Shown: positions 1 to 9,203, numbered from the stretch's first letter. The stretch is DNA of 64,000 nt from Chitinophagaceae bacterium (GCA_016702745.1 JADJDJ010000005.1:1-64000), one strand, 5' to 3'. Numbers and translations are program-made. Notes: generated from the sequence alone by a model not told the origin.

Positions 1-1
1 G

Positions 2-127
2 CATTTCCGCAGACCCTGCTTTGTGTATTACCAGGCCTTTGAAGAACTGGTAAAAGGAAGCATGCTCAGTGATGCCATTATGACCATGAGCTCGCTGAAC
101 CTGATTGCGGGAGAACTGGATGCTTAA
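2..127 (+). CDS. nuoD: NADH-quinone oxidoreductase subunit D, C-terminal end (partial)
   Basis: Only the last 41 codons are in the window and the gene enters from the left edge. The visible tail reads as the conserved C-terminus of NuoD (the 49-kDa subunit of complex I): an FRRPCF block, then a leucine-rich helix, then the ending LIAGELDA. NuoD sits in the peripheral arm near the quinone site. It is followed after 57 bases by nuoE on the same strand, as expected for a nuo operon. Identification rests on this short tail plus operon position. Confidence 0.85.
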   Translation, partial: HFRRPCFVYYQAFEELVKGSMLSDAIMTMSSLNLIAGELDA

Positions 128-184
128 AAAAAAGATGTAACCGTTTCCTGATAAAAAAGGGGACAGGGATTTAAAGAGCAATAA

Positions 185-694
185 ATGAGTGTACAATTTT
201 CAGAAAAGGCAATGCAGGAAGTACAACGGCTCGTAGGCCGTTATCCTGAGGGCAAACACAAAAGTGCCCTGATCCCTGTATTGCACCTGGCACAGCAGGA
301 ATTTGGCGGCTGGCTGAGCACCGAAACCATGGACTATGTGGCGACAGTTCTCAACCTGAAACCGATTGAAGTATATGAAGTGGCCACTTTCTACAGCATG
401 TATAACCTGAAACCAGTTGGTAAATACCTGTTTGAAGTTTGCCAGACCGGACCCTGTATGCTCAATGGAAGTGATGATATTGTGGCATACATCTATGAAA
501 AACTGGGCATCAAACCAGGTGAAACCACAGCAGATGGTCTCTTCACCCTCAAAACGGTGGAATGCCTGGGTGCCTGCGGTTATGCACCAATGATGCAGTT
601 GGGAAAAAATTACCGGGAACACCTGACCAAAGAAAAAGTGGATGCTGTAGTGGCGGAGTGCAGAAATACAGCGCCACCCAAAACTGATCAGTGA
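185..694 (+). CDS. nuoE: NADH-quinone oxidoreductase subunit E
   Basis: The 169-residue thioredoxin-like subunit of the complex I NADH-oxidising module. It carries one [2Fe-2S] cluster (N1a). The four ligands are visible as C86-x4-C91 and C127-x3-C131, in the motifs CQTGPC and CLGAC. Length is normal for the family. The stop codon overlaps the GTG start of the next small gene, suggesting translational coupling. It works together with NuoF to pass electrons from NADH. Confidence 0.95.
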   Translation: MSVQFSEKAMQEVQRLVGRYPEGKHKSALIPVLHLAQQEFGGWLSTETMDYVATVLNLKPIEVYEVATFYSMYNLKPVGKYLFEVCQTGPCMLNGSDDIVAYIYEKLGIKPGETTADGLFTLKTVECLGACGYAPMMQLGKNYREHLTKEKVDAVVAECRNTAPPKTDQ

Positions 695-1110
695 AGAAGA
701 TTGTACTCATAGTTCTTTTATTACAGGCCCTGTTAACAGGGGCCCAAACGGATGAAGAGAAACTGACAGCTACCGTAAAAGAGTTTCACCAGATGCTGGT
801 AAAGGGAAATACAGTTTCCATCAACCAGCAAACCGATAAAGCGCTGAGCTATGGACACAGCAATGGCTGGGTGGAAACAAAAGCAGAAATAATCAGTAAC
901 CTGGAAACAGGCTACACAAAATATTTCAGCATTAAGGAAGATAGTCTGTCGGTACAGCTCAACGGGAATATGGCCAATGTGCGGTTTGTGGGAGATTATA
1001 ATGTGGCATTGAAAGGCGGAACTCCCGTGACCTATCACCTGAAAGTACTGGAGGTATGGGTGAGAAAAGGAAAGCGATGGATATTATTTGCGAGACAGGC
1101 TGTAAGATGA
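691..1110 (+). CDS. NTF2-like (DUF4440/SnoaL-type) exported protein
   Basis: A 139-residue protein with an N-terminal signal peptide (hydrophobic residues 4-16, probable cleavage near Ala18). The rest has the pattern of the NTF2-like cone-fold family: a helical start (VKEFHQMLVKGN), a middle YGHSNGW-type segment and a C-terminal strand ending in RWILFARQ. Start is GTG, overlapping the nuoE stop. Such domains bind small ligands or act as enzymes, and no catalytic residue can be assigned. It is not a complex I subunit, so its place between nuoE and nuoF is unusual. Function unknown; it may simply be co-transcribed. Confidence 0.7.
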   Translation: MKKIVLIVLLLQALLTGAQTDEEKLTATVKEFHQMLVKGNTVSINQQTDKALSYGHSNGWVETKAEIISNLETGYTKYFSIKEDSLSVQLNGNMANVRFVGDYNVALKGGTPVTYHLKVLEVWVRKGKRWILFARQAVR

Positions 1111-1185
1111 CCCCGTCAGCGGTCCAGAACCCCGACAGCGGTCAAGAACCCCGTCAGCGGTCAAAGACCCTGACGGCGGTAACAG
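1111..1185 (+). repeat. 19-bp tandem repeat, about four copies
   Basis: Four consecutive units start at 1111, 1130, 1149 and 1168. The unit begins CCCCGTCAGCGGTC; the first three are 19 bp with one or two changes each and the last is shorter and more diverged. The array fills the gap between the NTF2-like gene and nuoF. Confidence 0.85.
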
Positions 1186-1195
1186 AAAATAAAGT

Positions 1196-2554
1196 ATGGG
1201 AAGAAAATTATTATTAGACAAAGCGCATGTAGACGGAATCCGCTACTACGATGTATACCGCCGCGAAGGTGGCTATCGCAGCGTGGAGAAGGCATTGAAG
1301 ACCATGAGTCCGGATGCCGTTACAGAAGAAGTAAAGAAAAGCGGTCTCCGCGGCCGCGGTGGTGCCGGTTTCCCTACCGGTATGAAATGGAGCTTCCTGG
1401 CTAAACCCGAAGGCGTGTCACGTTACCTCGTAGTGAATGCCGATGAGTCGGAACCTGGTACTTTCAAAGACAGGTACCTGATGGAATTTATTCCGCACCT
1501 GCTGATTGAAGGAATGATCACTTCTTCTTTCGCGCTGGGATCTAATCGCTCTTATATTTATATCCGTGGCGAATATGCCTGGATCGTTGACATACTCGAG
1601 CAGGCCATCACTGAAGCAAAGAATAACGGATGGTTGGGTAAGAATATTCTCGGCAGTGGTTTTGATTGTGAAATTTATGTGCAGCGTGGTGCAGGTGCCT
1701 ATATCTGCGGTGAGGAGACAGCCCTCCTCGAGTCCCTCGAGGGAAAACGTGGTAACCCAAGAATCAAACCTCCCTTCCCGGCTGTAAAAGGTTTGTGGGA
1801 TTGTCCGACCGTGGTGAATAATGTGGAAACCATTGCTGCTGTTGTTCCCATCGTGAATGAAGGAGGAGAAGAATATGCCAAAATCGGTATCGGTAAATCT
1901 ACCGGCACCAAACTGATCTCTGCCTGCGGTAATATTAAAAAGCAGGGGGTGTATGAGATTGACATGACCATCTCCGTTGAAGAATTTATTTACAGCGACG
2001 AATATTGTGGCGGTATCGCCAATGGAAAAAGATTAAAAGCCTGTATCCCGGGTGGTTCTTCTGTACCTATCCTGCCGGCTAACCTTCTGCTGAAAACAGC
2101 CAAGGGCGAAGCCAGAATGATGACGTACGAGAGCCTGGCTGATGGCGGATTTGCCACCGGTTCCATGATGGGATCAGGTGGGTTTATTGTACTCGATGAA
2201 ACACAATGTGTGGTGAAGCACACGTATACACTGGCCCGATTCTACCGGCATGAAAGCTGCGGACAATGTTCGCCCTGCCGGGAAGGAACCGGTTGGATGG
2301 AAAAGATCCTGCTGAATATCGAGAAAGGAAAAGGGAAGATGAGCGATATCGATCTGCTTTGGGATATTCAGCGCAAGATCGAAGGCAATACCATTTGTCC
2401 GCTCGGAGATGCCGCAGCCTGGCCCGTAGCCGCTGCTATCCGTCATTTCCGGGATGAGTTTGAATGGCATGTGCAGAATCCGGAGGATTGTTTGAAAAGA
2501 AATTACGGGTTGGCAGGATATGCTGATCCATTAAAGGTGGTAACACCTGCATAA
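1196..2554 (+). CDS. nuoF: NADH-quinone oxidoreductase subunit F
   Basis: The 452-residue flavoprotein that binds NADH and FMN and starts electron transfer in complex I. The glycine-rich nucleotide motif GRGGAGFPTG is at residues 53-62, the acidic ESEPGTF segment at 85-90, and a second glycine-rich GAYICGEETA segment near 167-176. The N3 [4Fe-4S] ligands are C355, C358, C361 and C401 (CGQCSPC and the later CPLGD). Length and motif order are normal. Co-directional with the rest of the operon. Confidence 0.97.
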   Translation: MGRKLLLDKAHVDGIRYYDVYRREGGYRSVEKALKTMSPDAVTEEVKKSGLRGRGGAGFPTGMKWSFLAKPEGVSRYLVVNADESEPGTFKDRYLMEFIPHLLIEGMITSSFALGSNRSYIYIRGEYAWIVDILEQAITEAKNNGWLGKNILGSGFDCEIYVQRGAGAYICGEETALLESLEGKRGNPRIKPPFPAVKGLWDCPTVVNNVETIAAVVPIVNEGGEEYAKIGIGKSTGTKLISACGNIKKQGVYEIDMTISVEEFIYSDEYCGGIANGKRLKACIPGGSSVPILPANLLLKTAKGEARMMTYESLADGGFATGSMMGSGGFIVLDETQCVVKHTYTLARFYRHESCGQCSPCREGTGWMEKILLNIEKGKGKMSDIDLLWDIQRKIEGNTICPLGDAAAWPVAAAIRHFRDEFEWHVQNPEDCLKRNYGLAGYADPLKVVTPA

Positions 2555-2648
2555 ATAAAATTGAACCGCAAAGACGCTAAGACGCAATGAATCGCGAAGA
2601 GCCTGGCGTTACTTTGCGACCTTGCGTCTTAGCGGTTAAGAAAACAAT
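2555..2648. repeat. Imperfect inverted repeat between nuoF and nuoG
   Basis: The gap carries AACCGC...GACGCTAAGACGCAA on the left (from about 2564) and its near reverse complement, TTGCGTCTTAGCGGTT, on the right (to about 2638), so the RNA could fold into a long hairpin. A related sequence appears again at 37450-37550, so this is a dispersed intergenic repeat rather than a unique terminator. Confidence 0.65.
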
Positions 2649-3773
2649 ATGGCTGAAGAAATTAAAAAAGAAGCACCCGCCAATTTTAAGGTCACCATCG
2701 ATAATATTACTATCGAAGTGGCTCCGGGTACTACTATCCTGAATGCTGCCAGACAGATCGGGGGAGATGTAACTCCACCCGCCATGTGCTATTACAGCAA
2801 ACTCCAGGGCAGTGGTGGTAAATGCCGTACCTGCCTCGTGGAAGTGGCTGCCGGTTCAACGGCTGATCCCCGCCCCATGCCCAAACTTGTGGCCTCCTGC
2901 CGTACCAATGTAATGGATGGCATGATTGTGAAAAATATCACCAGTGATCGGGTACAGGATGCAAGGGCCGGTGTGGTGGAGTTTTTATTACTGAACCATC
3001 CATTGGATTGTCCGATCTGCGATCAGGCCGGTGAATGTCACCTGCAGGATCTGGGTTATGAGCATGGCAAGGAAGGCACCCGCTATGAATTCAAAAGAAG
3101 AACATTTGAAAAAGAAGATATAGGGCCGTATATACAACTGCACATGACGCGTTGTATTCTCTGTTACCGCTGCACCTATGTAGCTGATCAGCTCACCAAT
3201 AATCGCGTACACGGAATACTGGATCGCGGTGATCATGCAGAAATCTCAACCTATATCTCCAAAGCAATTGATAATGATTTCAGCGGGAACATGATTGATG
3301 TTTGTCCCGTTGGCGCCCTCACCGATAAAACCTTCCGATTCAAAAACCGGGTATGGTTCACCAAACCGATGGATGCTCACCGGGATTGTGATAAATGTTG
3401 CGGTAAGGTTACCTTGTGGCAGCGGGGAGATGATGTACTGCGTGTTACAGCCCGAAAAGATGAGGGGGGCGAAGTACAGAGTTATGAGGGTAAACCCGGC
3501 TGGATCTGCAATACCTGCCGCTTTGATACAAAAAATACAAGTGACTGGGTGATTGAAGGACCAACAAAGATCAATCGTCACTCTGTGATTTCACAGGGGC
3601 ATTATGTAGGACTGGTAAAACCAAAAGAAACCATTGCAGAAGTAATGGGTGGCCGTGATCCGAAACTGCTGATGGATATTCATAGTGTGAGCGGGGTGAA
3701 CAGTGTGGAAATTGCGGCATTACCCGGGCCTGCCACGAGCAAGAATTTTATCCCTGAATCAAAACAGGAGTAG
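2649..3773 (+). CDS. nuoG: NADH-quinone oxidoreductase subunit G, short form
   Basis: A 374-residue iron-sulfur subunit of the complex I electron-input module. Three cluster sites are visible: [2Fe-2S] C47, C59, C62, C84; the His-Cys cluster H117, C121, C124, C130; and [4Fe-4S] C169, C172, C175, C219. A short Cys-containing piece follows (CDKCCG near 247 and a later CNTC). The large molybdopterin-oxidoreductase-like domain found in the roughly 900-residue proteobacterial NuoG is absent. This matches short NuoG proteins I know from Bacteroidota, so I read it as a natural short form and not a truncation. Confidence 0.93.
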   Translation: MAEEIKKEAPANFKVTIDNITIEVAPGTTILNAARQIGGDVTPPAMCYYSKLQGSGGKCRTCLVEVAAGSTADPRPMPKLVASCRTNVMDGMIVKNITSDRVQDARAGVVEFLLLNHPLDCPICDQAGECHLQDLGYEHGKEGTRYEFKRRTFEKEDIGPYIQLHMTRCILCYRCTYVADQLTNNRVHGILDRGDHAEISTYISKAIDNDFSGNMIDVCPVGALTDKTFRFKNRVWFTKPMDAHRDCDKCCGKVTLWQRGDDVLRVTARKDEGGEVQSYEGKPGWICNTCRFDTKNTSDWVIEGPTKINRHSVISQGHYVGLVKPKETIAEVMGGRDPKLLMDIHSVSGVNSVEIAALPGPATSKNFIPESKQE

Positions 3774-3876
3774 AAGGAACAGGAAATATTTTTTGAACTG
3801 ATGTTTAATTGTGTGTTGGGAGCTGTGAGCTATTTTATTCTTTAAAACACTAAAAGTCCCTTTAGGGATTTAGGGT

Positions 3877-4929
3877 ATGATTTTTTTATCAATAGATTGG
3901 TGGTTCTTACTGGAGAAATCCCTGCTGATATTCGGCATTGTCGGACTTTCCTTCTTCATTGCCATGTACACAACACTGGCAGAAAGAAAAGTAGCGGCCT
4001 GGCTGCAGGATAGAATTGGTCCCAACCGCGCTGGCCCCTTCGGTATTTTTCAACCCCTCGCCGATGGCGGTAAACTCTTTTTCAAAGAAGAGATCATTCC
4101 ACTGGCTTCCAATAAATTTTTATTCATCCTGGGTCCGGGCCTCGCCATGATCACGGCCCTGCTCACCAGTACGGTGATTCCCTGGGCAGCTCCTTTTGTA
4201 ACCAAGGGCGGTAATGTGATCAATATGCAGGTGGCCGATGTGGACATGGGTATCCTGCTGGTATTTGGTATTGTGAGTGTGGGTGTATATGGTATCATGA
4301 TTGGTGGTTGGGCTTCCAATAATAAATTCTCTCTGATGGCCGCTATCCGGGGTGCATCACAGATGGTTTCCTATGAATTACCCATGGGACTGGCCCTGAT
4401 TGCAGTATTGTTCATGACCGGCTCTCTGAAAATGAGTGCGATTGTGGCCAACCAGGTAGAACATGGCTGGCATATCATTTACCAACCGCTTGGCTTTGTC
4501 ATCTTTTTTATCTGTGCCCTGGCAGAATGTAACCGGACACCCTTTGACTTACCCGAGGCCGAAAACGAATTGAACTTTGGTTATCATCAGGAATACTCTT
4601 CCATGAAACTGGGCTTTTATCTTTTTGCTGAATACATCAATATGTTCATCAGTAGTGCGGTGATGGTGACTGTGTTCTGGGGAGGCTATGATATTCCATT
4701 TGTCAATGAAGCCAGTTGGGGATTAAGCTCCTTCTGGATGTCGCTGATCAGCTTCAGTGTGTTCATGGCCAAAATATCTTTCTTCCTCTTCGTGTTCCTC
4801 TGGATCCGCTGGACCATTCCAAGGTTCCGGTACGACCAGTTGATGAACCTGGGCTGGAAGAAACTGATTCCGCTGGCATTGGTAAATATGCTGGTCACAG
4901 CGGCAGTGATATTGTGGCTGAAGAAATAG
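3877..4929 (+). CDS. nuoH: NADH-quinone oxidoreductase subunit H
   Basis: A 350-residue polytopic membrane protein, the subunit that joins the peripheral and membrane arms and forms part of the quinone chamber. Recognised by the AERKVAAWLQDRIGPNRAGP motif near residues 31-50, the loop GASQMVSYELPMG near 163-175, and AECNRTPFDLPEAENEL near 216-232, all hallmarks of the NuoH/ND1 family. About eight hydrophobic helices. Length normal. An unusually long, repeat-filled gap separates it from nuoI. Confidence 0.96.
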   Translation: MIFLSIDWWFLLEKSLLIFGIVGLSFFIAMYTTLAERKVAAWLQDRIGPNRAGPFGIFQPLADGGKLFFKEEIIPLASNKFLFILGPGLAMITALLTSTVIPWAAPFVTKGGNVINMQVADVDMGILLVFGIVSVGVYGIMIGGWASNNKFSLMAAIRGASQMVSYELPMGLALIAVLFMTGSLKMSAIVANQVEHGWHIIYQPLGFVIFFICALAECNRTPFDLPEAENELNFGYHQEYSSMKLGFYLFAEYINMFISSAVMVTVFWGGYDIPFVNEASWGLSSFWMSLISFSVFMAKISFFLFVFLWIRWTIPRFRYDQLMNLGWKKLIPLALVNMLVTAAVILWLKK

Positions 4930-5592
4930 GGGAGAGGCGAGTGGCAAATGGGGAGAGGCAAGTGGGAAATGGGGACAAGGTTGATTGTTTTTTAAGAGAC
5001 GACAAAAAAAGGAATAACGGCTGGGCTTGGTCGCCCCAGCGGTGCGAAATCTCGGTAGAGATTGGCGAGTAGCAAGTGTGTAGAGGCGAGTGGGAAATGG
5101 GGACAAGGTCTCTCGTCTTTTAAGAGACAACAAAAAAAAATGAATAACGGCTGGGCTTGGTCGCCCCAGCGGGGCGAAACCTCGGTAGACAGGTGTAAAC
5201 GACGTTGAAAAATAAAAGATCGACCAACAGATCGAACAACGCCGGGGTTTAACCGCCCCAGCGGGGCGAAATCTCGGTAGAGATTGGCGAGTAACAAGTG
5301 TGTAGAGGCGAGTGGGAAATGGGGACAAGGTCTCTCGTCTTTTAAGAGACGACAAAAAAAATGAATAACGGCTGGGCTTGGTCGCCCCAGCGGGGCGAAA
5401 GCCCGGTAGACAGGTGTAAACGACGTTGAAAAATAAAAGATCGACCAACAGATCGAACAACGCCGGGGTTTAACCGCCCCGGAGGGGCGGAACAATGCGG
5501 AGATTGATTCGTGGGATTTGATTGTTTGGAAATTCATCCCCGCCGGATGAATAAATGGATCGAATAAAACAGATGGCTGTCAAAACATATAT
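4930..5592. repeat. Tandem 222-bp repeat array between nuoH and nuoI
   Basis: A block of about 222 bp occurs twice in tandem (about 5037-5258 and 5259-5480), nearly identical. A shorter sub-block (GTGGGAAATGGGGACAAGG up to the GCCCCAGCGGGGC palindrome) occurs three times, near 4962, 5090 and 5312. Each copy carries one or two small GC-rich palindromes of the form CGCCCC-AGC-GGGGCG followed by GAAATCTCGGTAGA. Open frames on the minus strand across this array are repeat translations, not genes. Confidence 0.9.
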
Positions 5593-5607
5593 TTGCAAAC
5601 TTTCAAA

Positions 5608-6153
5608 ATGAGTATGCGCTTAACAAACAGGTCAGTGGAAGTGAACAGGAAACCGATGACGTTCCTGGAGAGCATCTATCTCTGGAATATCATGAAGGGG
5701 ATGGGTATCACCATCAGCCACCTGTTCAAAAGAAAAGCCACCATCAAATACCCGGAACAGAAAAGAAGCTTTTCCAAGGTATTTCGGGGGCTGCATGTTT
5801 TAAACAGGGATGCCGAAGGCCGTGAAAACTGTACCGCCTGCGGATTATGTGCCGTAGCCTGCCCCGCTGAAGCCATTACCATGGAAGGGGCTGAAAGGCT
5901 GCCAGGCGAAGAGCATTTGTATCGTGAAGAAAAATATGCGGCCAAATATGAAATCAATATGCTCCGCTGCATATTCTGCGGTTTATGCGAAGAAGCCTGT
6001 CCGAAAGATGCCATCTATCTTTCCCAGACCTTTGCACCCGCCAATTACGGAAGAAAAGGATTTATATATAAAAAGGAAGATTTACTGATACCGCATCCGG
6101 TGAACGAACCGGAAGCATATCAGAAAGCATTGGGTGAAAAAGCAAGTCACTAA
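5608..6153 (+). CDS. nuoI: NADH-quinone oxidoreductase subunit I
   Basis: Ferredoxin-like subunit of complex I with two [4Fe-4S] clusters (N6a and N6b). Counting from the ATG at 5608 (181 residues), the ligands are C75, C78, C81, C85 (CTACGLCAVACP) and C121, C124, C127, C131 (CIFCGLCEEACP). The frame extends upstream to a TTG at 5593, but ATG 5608 is the more likely start. The N-terminal helix would contact the membrane arm. Close to nuoJ downstream. Confidence 0.93.
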   Translation: MSMRLTNRSVEVNRKPMTFLESIYLWNIMKGMGITISHLFKRKATIKYPEQKRSFSKVFRGLHVLNRDAEGRENCTACGLCAVACPAEAITMEGAERLPGEEHLYREEKYAAKYEINMLRCIFCGLCEEACPKDAIYLSQTFAPANYGRKGFIYKKEDLLIPHPVNEPEAYQKALGEKASH

Positions 6154-6199
6154 AGCGGGATGTGAACTCATTGCCGGCTGGCAAAAACTGTTTAGAGAA

Positions 6200-6700
6200 A
6201 TGGGAATGACTGAAATATTATTTGGGTTTTTAACGGTACTGGCCATATTCAGTTCACTGATGATGGTAACCAGTAAGAACCCTGTTTACAGTGTACTCTG
6301 GCTGATCGTGACCTTCTTTGCGGTTTCCGGACACTATATCTTACTCAATGCACAATTCCTGGCCATCGTCAACATCATTGTATATGCCGGGGCTATTATG
6401 GTGCTCTTTCTTTTTGTGATCATGTTGATGAACCTGAACAAAGAAACCGAGCCGCAGAAAAACCGCTGGATCAAGATGGCGGGGGCCGTGGCCGGGGGAT
6501 GTCTGATGCTGGTACTGGTGGCTGCCTTGAAAGATGCAGGTGGAAAAGATGATCAGGCCCAGGTGGTAGCCGGAGATATTGGGTTGATCAAAAACCTTGG
6601 AAAAGAATTGTTCACCACCTATGTGGTGCCATTTGAAATAAGCAGCATTCTCTTTTTGAGCGCCATGGTAGGTGCCGTGGTGATCGGGAAGAAGGAGTGA
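6200..6700 (+). CDS. nuoJ: NADH-quinone oxidoreductase subunit J
   Basis: A polytopic membrane subunit with five predicted helices. The segment VYAGAIMVLFLFVIMLMNL is the conserved NuoJ/ND6 core around the TM3 pi-bulge region. The frame is open from a GTG at 6134, overlapping nuoI, but family members begin close to the hydrophobic first helix, so I choose ATG 6200 (MGMTEILFGF), giving 166 residues. Co-directional and tightly packed. Confidence 0.9.
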   Translation: MGMTEILFGFLTVLAIFSSLMMVTSKNPVYSVLWLIVTFFAVSGHYILLNAQFLAIVNIIVYAGAIMVLFLFVIMLMNLNKETEPQKNRWIKMAGAVAGGCLMLVLVAALKDAGGKDDQAQVVAGDIGLIKNLGKELFTTYVVPFEISSILFLSAMVGAVVIGKKE

Positions 6701-6702
6701 AG

Positions 6703-6776
6703 GGAAAATGTGGGAATGTGAGAATGTGGGAATGTGAGAATGTGGAGATGTGAGAATGTGGGAATGGGAAAATGTG
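6703..6776 (+). repeat. Short-period (about 9/18-bp) tandem repeat
   Basis: GAATGTGAGAATGTGG-like units are repeated about eight times between nuoJ and nuoK. The low-complexity purine-rich tract has no coding value. It is part of a pattern in this operon where gaps between nuo genes are filled with repeats. Confidence 0.75.
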
Positions 6777-6805
6777 CTTGACCGCAAGGGTAGAAAATTG
6801 AATAT

Positions 6806-7141
6806 ATGCCGATCAATTATTACATATTACTGTCTGTCGCCCTTTTTTGCATAGGCATCGTGGGTGTACTCACGCGCCGGAATGCCATTATCATCTTCAT
6901 GTGCATTGAGCTGATGCTGAATGCCGTGAACCTGTTGCTGGTGGCTTTTTCCAAAATGCATCATTTGAAAGCGGCTGCAACCAATGCGGCTGCAACAGCG
7001 GGATCCGACGGACAATTATTTGTATTCTTTATCATGGTGGTCGCAGCGGCCGAGGTGAGCGTGGGACTGGCCATCATTGTGATGATGTACCGGAATATCC
7101 ATTCGGTGGATATTAATTTTTTAAACAGGTTGAAACACTAA
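6806..7141 (+). CDS. nuoK: NADH-quinone oxidoreductase subunit K
   Basis: A 111-residue membrane subunit with three helices, homologous to ND4L and related to MrpC-type antiporter subunits. The two functionally important membrane glutamates are visible as E35 (CIELMLNAVNL) and E83 (AAAEVSVGLAI), which correspond to GluK36 and GluK72 of the E. coli subunit. Length normal. Confidence 0.95.
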   Translation: MPINYYILLSVALFCIGIVGVLTRRNAIIIFMCIELMLNAVNLLLVAFSKMHHLKAAATNAAATAGSDGQLFVFFIMVVAAAEVSVGLAIIVMMYRNIHSVDINFLNRLKH

Positions 7142-7152
7142 TTAGTTGAAAT

Positions 7153-7168
7153 CCCGATAGCTATCGGG
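7153..7168. repeat. 16-bp perfect palindrome, copy 1
   Basis: CCCGATAGCTATCGGG, a perfect palindrome in the nuoK-nuoL gap. An identical copy lies at 17592-17607. The exact reuse in two unrelated intergenic places marks it as a dispersed short palindromic element. Confidence 0.8.
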
Positions 7169-7232
7169 AGAAAGTGGAAAATTGAAAATTGAAAATGCTT
7201 TTCCGCTCAATTCAATCATAGGAAACTGATTC

Positions 7233-9137
7233 ATGAATAACGTTTTGAATATCGCTTACTGGATTCCGCTACTGCCACTCATTGGTTTTCTGATCAATGG
7301 ACTGGGCAGAAAACATTTATCCAAAACAGCCACCGGCATTATCGGGTCTGGCGTGATCCTGGGTGCCTTTGTCCTCAGTATCTGGGTCTTCCTGGAGGTT
7401 AAAGGCGGCAATACCCATGACGCCCATTACTTCGACTTTATCAGCGTGGGCGATCTGAAAATTCCTTTCTCATTTAAAATAGATCAGCTTTCTTCTTTGT
7501 TCCTGCTGATTATTACCGGCGTTGGTTTTTTAATTCATGTGTACTCTACGGCTTATATGCATGAAGAAAAATCTGAGCACTTCAGCCGCTACTTTGCCTA
7601 TCTCAATCTCTTTGTGTTCTCGATGCTCCTGCTGGTAATGGGTGGCAATTTTGTGATCATGTTCATCGGCTGGGAAGGCGTGGGACTTTGTTCTTATTTA
7701 TTGATCGGTTTCTGGTTCAAAAACCAGGAATACAATAAAGCTGCCAATAAGGCCTTTATCATGAACCGGATCGGTGACCTGGCTTTCCTGATCGCCATCT
7801 TCTGGATCATTGCCAAAGTAGGTTCTGTCAATTATACGGATGTGTTCAGTGCAGCCGGACTGGCCAAACTTAAAGCAGCAGATGTAGTGATTATTACCAT
7901 CCTGCTTTTTGTTGGTGCAACTGGTAAGAGTGCACAGATTCCATTGTATACCTGGCTGCCGGATGCGATGGCGGGTCCTACACCGGTTTCTGCCCTGATC
8001 CATGCCGCTACGATGGTAACAGCCGGTATCTATATGATTGCCCGTTGTAATGTTTTATATAGCCTGGATGCGGCCGAGATCACAAGGAATATTATTGCCT
8101 ATACTGGACTGGCCACTGCATTACTGGCCGCTTCCATTGCCCTCAAACAAAATGATATTAAAAAAGTACTGGCGTACTCCACCGTGAGCCAGTTGGGCTT
8201 TATGTTCCTGGCCCTGGGTTGTGGCGCCTATACCGCAGCTGTATTCCATGTAATGACCCATGCCTTCTTCAAAGCCCTTTTATTCCTGGGCAGTGGCAGT
8301 GTTATTCATGCCATGGGTGGTGATCAGGATATCCGCAATATGGGCGGACTCTCCAAAAAATTAAAGATCACCTATATCACTTTCCTGATTGGTTGTATTG
8401 CTATCGCGGGTATACCGCCATTCAGCGGCTTCTTCTCCAAAGATGCCATCCTGCTCAGTGCTTACCTGAAAAGTCCGGTATTGTATGGCATTGCCTTATT
8501 TGCAGCCCTGTTGACCGCATTTTATATGTTCCGTTTGCTCTTCCTCACGTTCACCGGAAAATTCCGGGGTACTCATGATCAGGAACATCACCTGCATGAG
8601 AGTCCGGCAGCGATGACCATCCCCCTGATCATATTGGCAGTTCTGTCTGTGATTGGCGGTTTCGTGGGTATCCCCGCTGTATTTGCAGAAGGCGGAGATA
8701 AATTGGGAGCTTTTTTATCACCAGTGATTGCAGCAGCACATGGAGAAGCACATCATGTTACTCATAGTACGGAATACATGCTGATGGGATTGTCCACCGC
8801 ATTGGTATTAATAATGATTGTTTTTGCCTGGTTCAGATTCAGAAACTATCAGCGTTCCGAAGCAACCGGATTAGGTAAAGTGCTGGAGAATAAATGGTAT
8901 GTGGATGAGTTGTATGATAAAATTTTTGTGCAACCGCTCCATCGTTTTGGCGGATTTCTGAAAAATATTATTGAAAATAAAGTGGTGGATGGAATGGTGA
9001 ATGCGGTTGGTAAAGGAGTGAATTATGGCAGTCGTCAGCTGCGCCTCTTGCAAAGCGGACAAGTAGGGAATTATGTACTGCTGATGGTGCTGGGTATCAT
9101 TGTGCTGCTGGCGATTCAGTTCTTTATCCGTAAATAG
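7233..9137 (+). CDS. nuoL: NADH-quinone oxidoreductase subunit L
   Basis: A 634-residue antiporter-like proton-pumping subunit (ND5 family) at the distal end of the membrane arm. Key residues seen: the TM5 glutamate E148 (FIGWEGVGLCSYLLIGFW), the TM7 lysine K232 (GATGKSAQIPLYTWLPDAM) and H257 (PVSALIHAATMV). Sixteen or so hydrophobic helices and the long lateral helix at the C-terminus are present. Length normal. Confidence 0.97.
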   Translation: MNNVLNIAYWIPLLPLIGFLINGLGRKHLSKTATGIIGSGVILGAFVLSIWVFLEVKGGNTHDAHYFDFISVGDLKIPFSFKIDQLSSLFLLIITGVGFLIHVYSTAYMHEEKSEHFSRYFAYLNLFVFSMLLLVMGGNFVIMFIGWEGVGLCSYLLIGFWFKNQEYNKAANKAFIMNRIGDLAFLIAIFWIIAKVGSVNYTDVFSAAGLAKLKAADVVIITILLFVGATGKSAQIPLYTWLPDAMAGPTPVSALIHAATMVTAGIYMIARCNVLYSLDAAEITRNIIAYTGLATALLAASIALKQNDIKKVLAYSTVSQLGFMFLALGCGAYTAAVFHVMTHAFFKALLFLGSGSVIHAMGGDQDIRNMGGLSKKLKITYITFLIGCIAIAGIPPFSGFFSKDAILLSAYLKSPVLYGIALFAALLTAFYMFRLLFLTFTGKFRGTHDQEHHLHESPAAMTIPLIILAVLSVIGGFVGIPAVFAEGGDKLGAFLSPVIAAAHGEAHHVTHSTEYMLMGLSTALVLIMIVFAWFRFRNYQRSEATGLGKVLENKWYVDELYDKIFVQPLHRFGGFLKNIIENKVVDGMVNAVGKGVNYGSRQLRLLQSGQVGNYVLLMVLGIIVLLAIQFFIRK

Positions 9138-9203
9138 TGAGTGAGATAAGAAGAGATTAAATTAATTGACATTAAATCTCCGCTGATAGCGGGTTGAGAT
9201 ATT

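Noticed and set aside
4723..5537. Long minus-strand open frames (up to 245 codons) opposite the nuoH end and the repeat array
   Set aside because: They translate tandem repeat DNA and give repetitive peptides, with no family or start signal.
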